Source: Turnera subulata (taxonomy: Eukaryota > Streptophyta > Magnoliopsida > Malpighiales > Passifloraceae). From it: DNA of 64,000 nucleotides. A program made the position numbers and the translations under genes. The stretch lies in contig JAKUCV010001546.1 of the NCBI GenBank assembly GCA_028386065.3, positions 1 through 64,000 of the forward strand, given 5' to 3'. This document shows, one piece after another, positions 59,801 through 64,000 of the stretch (its first letter is position 1; each line of letters starts with the position of its first letter). Below the pieces are notes generated by a model. That model worked only from the letters and a program-made list of their open reading frames with translations. It had not been told where the DNA came from and made no database searches.

Positions 59801-60208
59801 TGCCGTTGTTGGTGTCCCCATTAAACCTGGCTGCAGATTCAATTCCAGGCCAGTACTACTAATTCTCTCAGGAAAAAGCTGGTGGGTAGTCAAATAATTC
59901 CTGCCTCCTGGATTTGTTCCATTTCCAAAACCAGCAGTAGTAGAGCTGGCATCGTTGTAATTCTCTTTCTTCAAGATATCAAAGATATAAGCAGAGGTGG
60001 TGTTGTTGTTTGAGGAGTTCTCGTCTCCTGGTTGGGTTAAAGCTTCTTCTGCGTTGACAATGGAGGAAGTAGAAGTACCCGACTCTTCTCCCATTTGCAT
60101 CCTTGAAGCTTCTCCTTGGTCTATCACCATATTATAACTACCGCTGCTATTGTAGTTGTTATCACAAGAAGAGTCACTAGAGATGAAACCGAGATTGAGA
60201 TCCAACAT
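56880..60208 (-). CDS. AP2-type transcription factor, TOE/RAP2.7-like, miR172 target
   Basis: Ten exons (59622-60208, 59410-59435, 59248-59278, 59019-59106, 58693-58838, 58426-58470, 58224-58327, 57996-58126, 57716-57832, 56880-57155) join in phase to 516 residues. N-terminal MLDLNLGF is an EAR-like motif. [21 protein letters not shown] text (here [20 protein letters not shown]) precedes AP2 repeat 1 (about 177-231, spread over four exons including 26- and 31-nt ones). Repeat 2 starts [19 protein letters not shown] (about 269-325). LDLSLGIS near 347 is a second EAR motif. Exon 10 encodes AASSGF (460-465), the miR172 site. This is the euAP2 group (AP2, TOE1-3, SMZ/SNZ), repressors of flowering and regulators of floral and phase identity. 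The last 50 residues (after AASSGF) are not conserved and may be mis-modelled. Confidence 0.93.
57035..57055 (-). promoter_or_regulatory. miR172 target site in AP2/TOE mRNA
   Basis: On the minus strand TGCAGCATCATCAGGATTC pairs with miR172 (one G:U pair within it; mismatch only at the outer miRNA 5' base). It lies in the last exon, in the AASSGF frame, the standard position in this family. miR172 acts on it by cleavage or translational repression (family knowledge). Confidence 0.95.
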
Positions 60209-60760
60209 GGTGGCTAGCTAGTGATCTTTCTTGGATTATTATGTTCCTAAAAAGGGTTTCTTTTGTCTCTTTTTCGGGTTATATAGTGTTATTGATGATC
60301 TTTAAAGCAAACTAAACCCATTTGCAGAAGAAAACCTGCAGCTTCGTCTACAAATATCAAACAAGAAAAGAAAAGTTCTTGAAAGCGAATAAAATATGGG
60401 AAGAAAAAAACAGAAGTGGTGTGTGTGTGGGTGGACAGAGAAATTCAGGTTTCTTTAGTGTAACGGATGGGATCAAAGAACAAGGAAGAGAGGAGAGGAG
60501 ACCAAGAAACCTTAGCGAAAGTACATTTGAATGAAAAAGAGAGAGAGGAACAAACAACAACAACTACTACAACAACAACAAAGTACTTCTACTAACAGAG
60601 AGACAAGGGTGGTAAAAAAAACGGCCTGTCTGTCAGGTTTTATTGACAAATGGAGAGAGGAAAAAAAGAAAGAAAGAAAAAAGAAAGAAAATGGTCTGCA
60701 AAAATATAAATGCGTGTAGGGACTAGGGAGATAGAGTGAGCCGAGAGAGGTAAGGTAATC
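60209..60760 (-). promoter_or_regulatory. Leader/promoter of the AP2/TOE gene
   Basis: Carries a CAA/CTA repeat (60555-60583), purine-rich tracts, and a TTATATAG box at 60279, 71 bp before the start codon, which is close for this family and may not be the true one. Frames here lack motifs. Confidence 0.4.
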
Positions 60761-63700
60761 ATACTTTTTTCCTTATTTTTGACCGAGGAGGAGAGAAGAA
60801 TTGTGTAAATCTAGTAAGAAACAAGCATCTGCCCCCCTGAAAGGACTAGAAAAAAAGCTGATGGGGACGTGTTAACCTTGAAAGCTTCCATTCTTACACT
60901 TGTTGCTGCTCTTTCTTTCTTGACGCTGTTTTTTTTGCTTCTTGTTAGAGCTTCCCCTCCATTCTTTTACATCTTAAATTAGGATTTCGAATCCTTTCCT
61001 TATTTATGTCGGCCAAACCCATTTCCACTTCTCTACCTTGTTTACTGCCCATATGGAAATATCGTTCCTTTTCTATGAAAAGAAACCATGATCTTCACAT
61101 CCGTTTTATAATATAATATAATTTGTTGGAAACGTACCATAATATGTGTATACCATTACAGTCACATCCCTCTCAAAATAATTACAATTAGAGCTGTTCA
61201 TCATAACAAGATGGTTGAGTGTGGTCACATCATCATTCGCCTAAAAGGGTAATTGCCAAATAGTGTGAGATAGGGTTTGGGGAATATTACTTTTAGGGGG
61301 GTGAAAATTCTCTACTTTGGTGTATCTCAATCTTGCCGTCCGTATTAGAAGTTCATGATCTAAACATAATAAATAATTTAATGAATTGCGTATAGATATG
61401 TTCCAACAAATATTTTAATCGACCAGGTTTTTATAAGAAAATCCCTCGTCAAAGGTGTGTTCATGGCTTATCAACTTATCATGTTAAAAATGATGCCAAT
61501 ACAACCGTCCAAAAGAAGGTTAATCAATACTATATACTTTTATACTCCATCATGACATGTATGAGTGCGTTTCCTAATTTGGAGATCAAACTATTTTATA
61601 GTGTTCTTTTATGTTTAACGATATTTTGTTGTTTTTTTAATCCTATTACCTTCCCACGTCGCTTACAATGGTTTACATAACTAGCTACTTTGCTGTATTA
61701 TTAATATTAACCCGTCCCGGACTTAGTATGATCCTGATACGTCTCAAAACCTTACTATGTTTTCAAATGTATAGAACATGATGTGGCAATGTGCAATTAG
61801 TCAAATCTGTTTGATTAACAATTACGGTAGTTGATACCAAGAAATCCAGCAGCTTCTATATTTAGGCAGTTGCCAAGATTTGCGGATCAAGTATTTCCTC
61901 TTTTACAAACATAAATTATTTGTTGACCGTTTCACATAGAATAAGTACATACTTATACATGCCAATAGAGTTGTGAGATTAAATTTTTGTCTTCAAGTTC
62001 ATAGAATAATTAACCATCTCATACACCTTGATGCACAGGAGATTAAAAAGATGAAAATCAGTCCTATTTTTTCCAAAATTGTAAATGGAGACCATGCAAA
62101 AAAAAAAAAATCTGTCATTAATATTTATTCATTCAGCTCCAACCGTCAAATGGAATTACTCTAAGTCAATCGAACATAATTCACATAAAATTTGTCAATA
62201 ATTTAGGCTGCCCTCAACTTAATAAGATGGTCGGTCAACAATATCAACATTGCACCATATATGTGCTTTCTCATTTGTCTTATCACAAAAATCAAAAACA
62301 TTATATGCAGACCAGATCATCCCCAAGATGATTACACTTGGCAGCAGATAATTGGCTGCCGTAAGTGGACGGAGATTTCATAGCCTGATCCCAAAAAAAA
62401 AAAAAAATCATGCTGGATACAGTTGACCCATTACTACCATTACCATAAATGGAACTTTTGTGGGTATTTTTCAGTCCACACCACACTTCTCTCTTTTTTT
62501 CTCTATTTCTTAATTTAATCTATGAGGTAGTAGTTGCACGCATTTACTAACACTAGGACCATTTTTAAGATTAGGACAAAAGTCCTTAAATCCAACGGTT
62601 GGGGCTCTAGTATCTCCCCTCAAAAAAAGTAGACCTCACAAAAAATATATGGCAACGTGATCCTAATGCCAACTTGTTTTACTACTACTGTACAAAAAGA
62701 GTTGCTTTTTTTGCTTCAAAGTGTATTTGCCGTTTTTGGTGATTGACCCGAGAAGGGAAAGACAATTCATAAAACATTTGTCCCGTGCTTAATAATGGAC
62801 GCCTCATTTCATTTGTCTGCAAATACCTTAATCTTATGAAGGAATAATGCCGTTCCTGAAAACAATATTCTTGTTATTACATAAGTAAGCACCAAGCTGA
62901 TTGACAAATACTACAAATACCTTAATAGGAAGGAAACAACAATGCCACCTCCTGGGGGAAAAAATAATCTTATAGTCAGTACATAAGTAAGCTGACAAAT
63001 AGTACATTAGTAACGTCGTATCATTTATAAATAGGCATAGAGACAGCATTGTGTGACGTGCTAATTAATTTTGTTTATAAACAGGATATATCCTTTTACA
63101 TTGAACATGTCTTCATAATAAAGAAATTTTATGTGTTATAATGGTCATGACTGGACATTTGAAGATTGATGGATGATGATTCGTACAACGAGGATAGAAT
63201 GTGAAAACATATGATGATCAAGAACCTGCGGGTCTTAGGATTCATACATGAACAGGAACAGGGAGATAGATACAAATCAAGTTCAAAAAAAGGGAGATAG
63301 ATAGATACAAATGGGAGAGTAAAAGCTACGGTGGAAGTAAATAGCTAGGGCGTAGAAATTCTTGAGCAGAGAGGGGACGAAATGAGGAATCACGTGGTTG
63401 ATGAAGTTTGTCCTAAAGGCACAAGAAGTGCCTCTTCTGTTCTTTCAGAAGGCAAATGTTTTGGTCATCCTTGGACCACACACACTATTCATATCAACTT
63501 AAAATTACTTCTTGCCCCTTAGTCAAGAAAAATATCGTCTTAGGTAGTTAGGCTAGGGAAACTTTATTACCAAGGATGAATCATTTCATGAAGTCCTATC
63601 TCTTGTCTTGACCTATAATGTGCGTTTCACAATTGCTTGGTTCTTTTGAGATGCCTATTGAATAAAACCCCACCTGAAAAGTAAGAAAAAAAAAAGTTGA

Positions 63701-64000
63701 TATAAGCTTGTTAGTTAGAGAGCGTAGTAAGAAATCTATTATTTTATGATTATAAATTGATTCTTGCATAGAATATGTACCTCGACAATGAATTTTATGT
63801 CATTTAAGTATGATTCTCACTTTGAATGTCCATCAATGAAATTTTGGTAATTTAAGAGTCCCAACATTGATTCCTTAAAGACGCCATAAACTTTTTTTAT
63901 ACGAACTATGATAATGTAAATTTGGTATGTTAATTTTTATTTGTATTCATACTATTATAATTACATAAAATAATTCTCAATTGGGAAATAAATTATGTCT
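60761..64000. other. Gene-free region to the end of the window
   Basis: More than 3 kb of AT-rich DNA with no recognised genes. Small features: an A run at 62393-62407; a diverged local repeat ACATAAGTAAGC...GACAAATA at 62880 and 62980; the A-tailed mini-insertion at 63261. Frames of 60-71 codons (61973, 62301, 62834) have no motif. Confidence 0.5.
63261..63312 (+). repeat. 14-bp A-tailed insertion between 17/21-bp direct repeats
   Basis: GGGAGATAGATACAAAT (63261-63277) is followed by CAAGTTC plus an A run (63278-63291), then GGGAGATAGATAGATACAAAT (63292-63312, with one extra GATA). It has the shape of a target-site duplication around a minimal A-tailed insert. Confidence 0.5.

Overview
The window is nuclear DNA of a flowering plant, almost certainly a eudicot. 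It is AT-rich and gene-dense, with short GT-AG introns. The genes are plant families (an NF-YB factor, an APETALA2/TOE-type factor with a miR172 site, an LRR receptor-like protein, a PMP3/RCI2 proteolipid, a RETARDED ROOT GROWTH-like protein). Several ribosomal or organelle-type genes have telo-box and TGGGCY (site II) promoters. I cannot name the species from the sequence alone. Exon models were built by reading splice sites and checking that every junction keeps phase.

Layout. 1-5.2 kb: an LRR receptor-like protein cluster with a broken copy (306-960), an intact copy (1692-4022), and scrambled 3'-flank copies around a decayed lipoxygenase fragment. 5.5-7.3 kb: a ureidoglycolate lyase-family gene (+). 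8.3-12.9 kb: GET4 in 12 exons (-), head-to-head with a two-exon LYR-motif gene (13.2-13.6 kb, +). 14.2-14.5 kb: a PMP3/RCI2 gene (+). 16.5-17.8 kb: ribosomal protein uS12/RPS23 (+). 19.4-22.3 kb: a plant-specific protein with duplicated LAWDSAFFTS exons (-). 22.6-24.1 kb: a MITE and a small tandem duplication. 24.4-29.9 kb: a large PWWP-domain gene with introns in both UTRs (-). 33.2-35.5 kb: an RRM RNA-binding protein gene (-). 39.8-43.5 kb: an NF-YB gene with a 6-nt microexon (-). 44.3-44.7 kb: a hAT-type MITE. 45.3-47.5 kb: a class IV PLP aminotransferase-like gene (-). 49.2-50.4 kb: a C-terminal-RRM protein gene (+). 51.2-51.5 kb: a retroposon with a perfect 19-bp target-site duplication. 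51.9-54.5 kb: a DUF155/RMND1-like organelle protein gene (-). 55.9-56.1 kb: a SINE with a 17-bp target-site duplication. 56.9-60.2 kb: an AP2/TOE-type gene (-). 60.2-64 kb: gene-free.

The genes do not form a pathway; this is ordinary plant euchromatin. I found no convincing undescribed system. The most interesting items are the NF-YB microexon and its exact 72-bp x 3 intronic array, the exon duplication in the LAWDSAFFTS gene, the miR172 site with an unusual downstream C-terminus, and several tiny A-tailed insertions or repeats flanked by 15-21-bp direct repeats that look like extremely truncated retroposition products.
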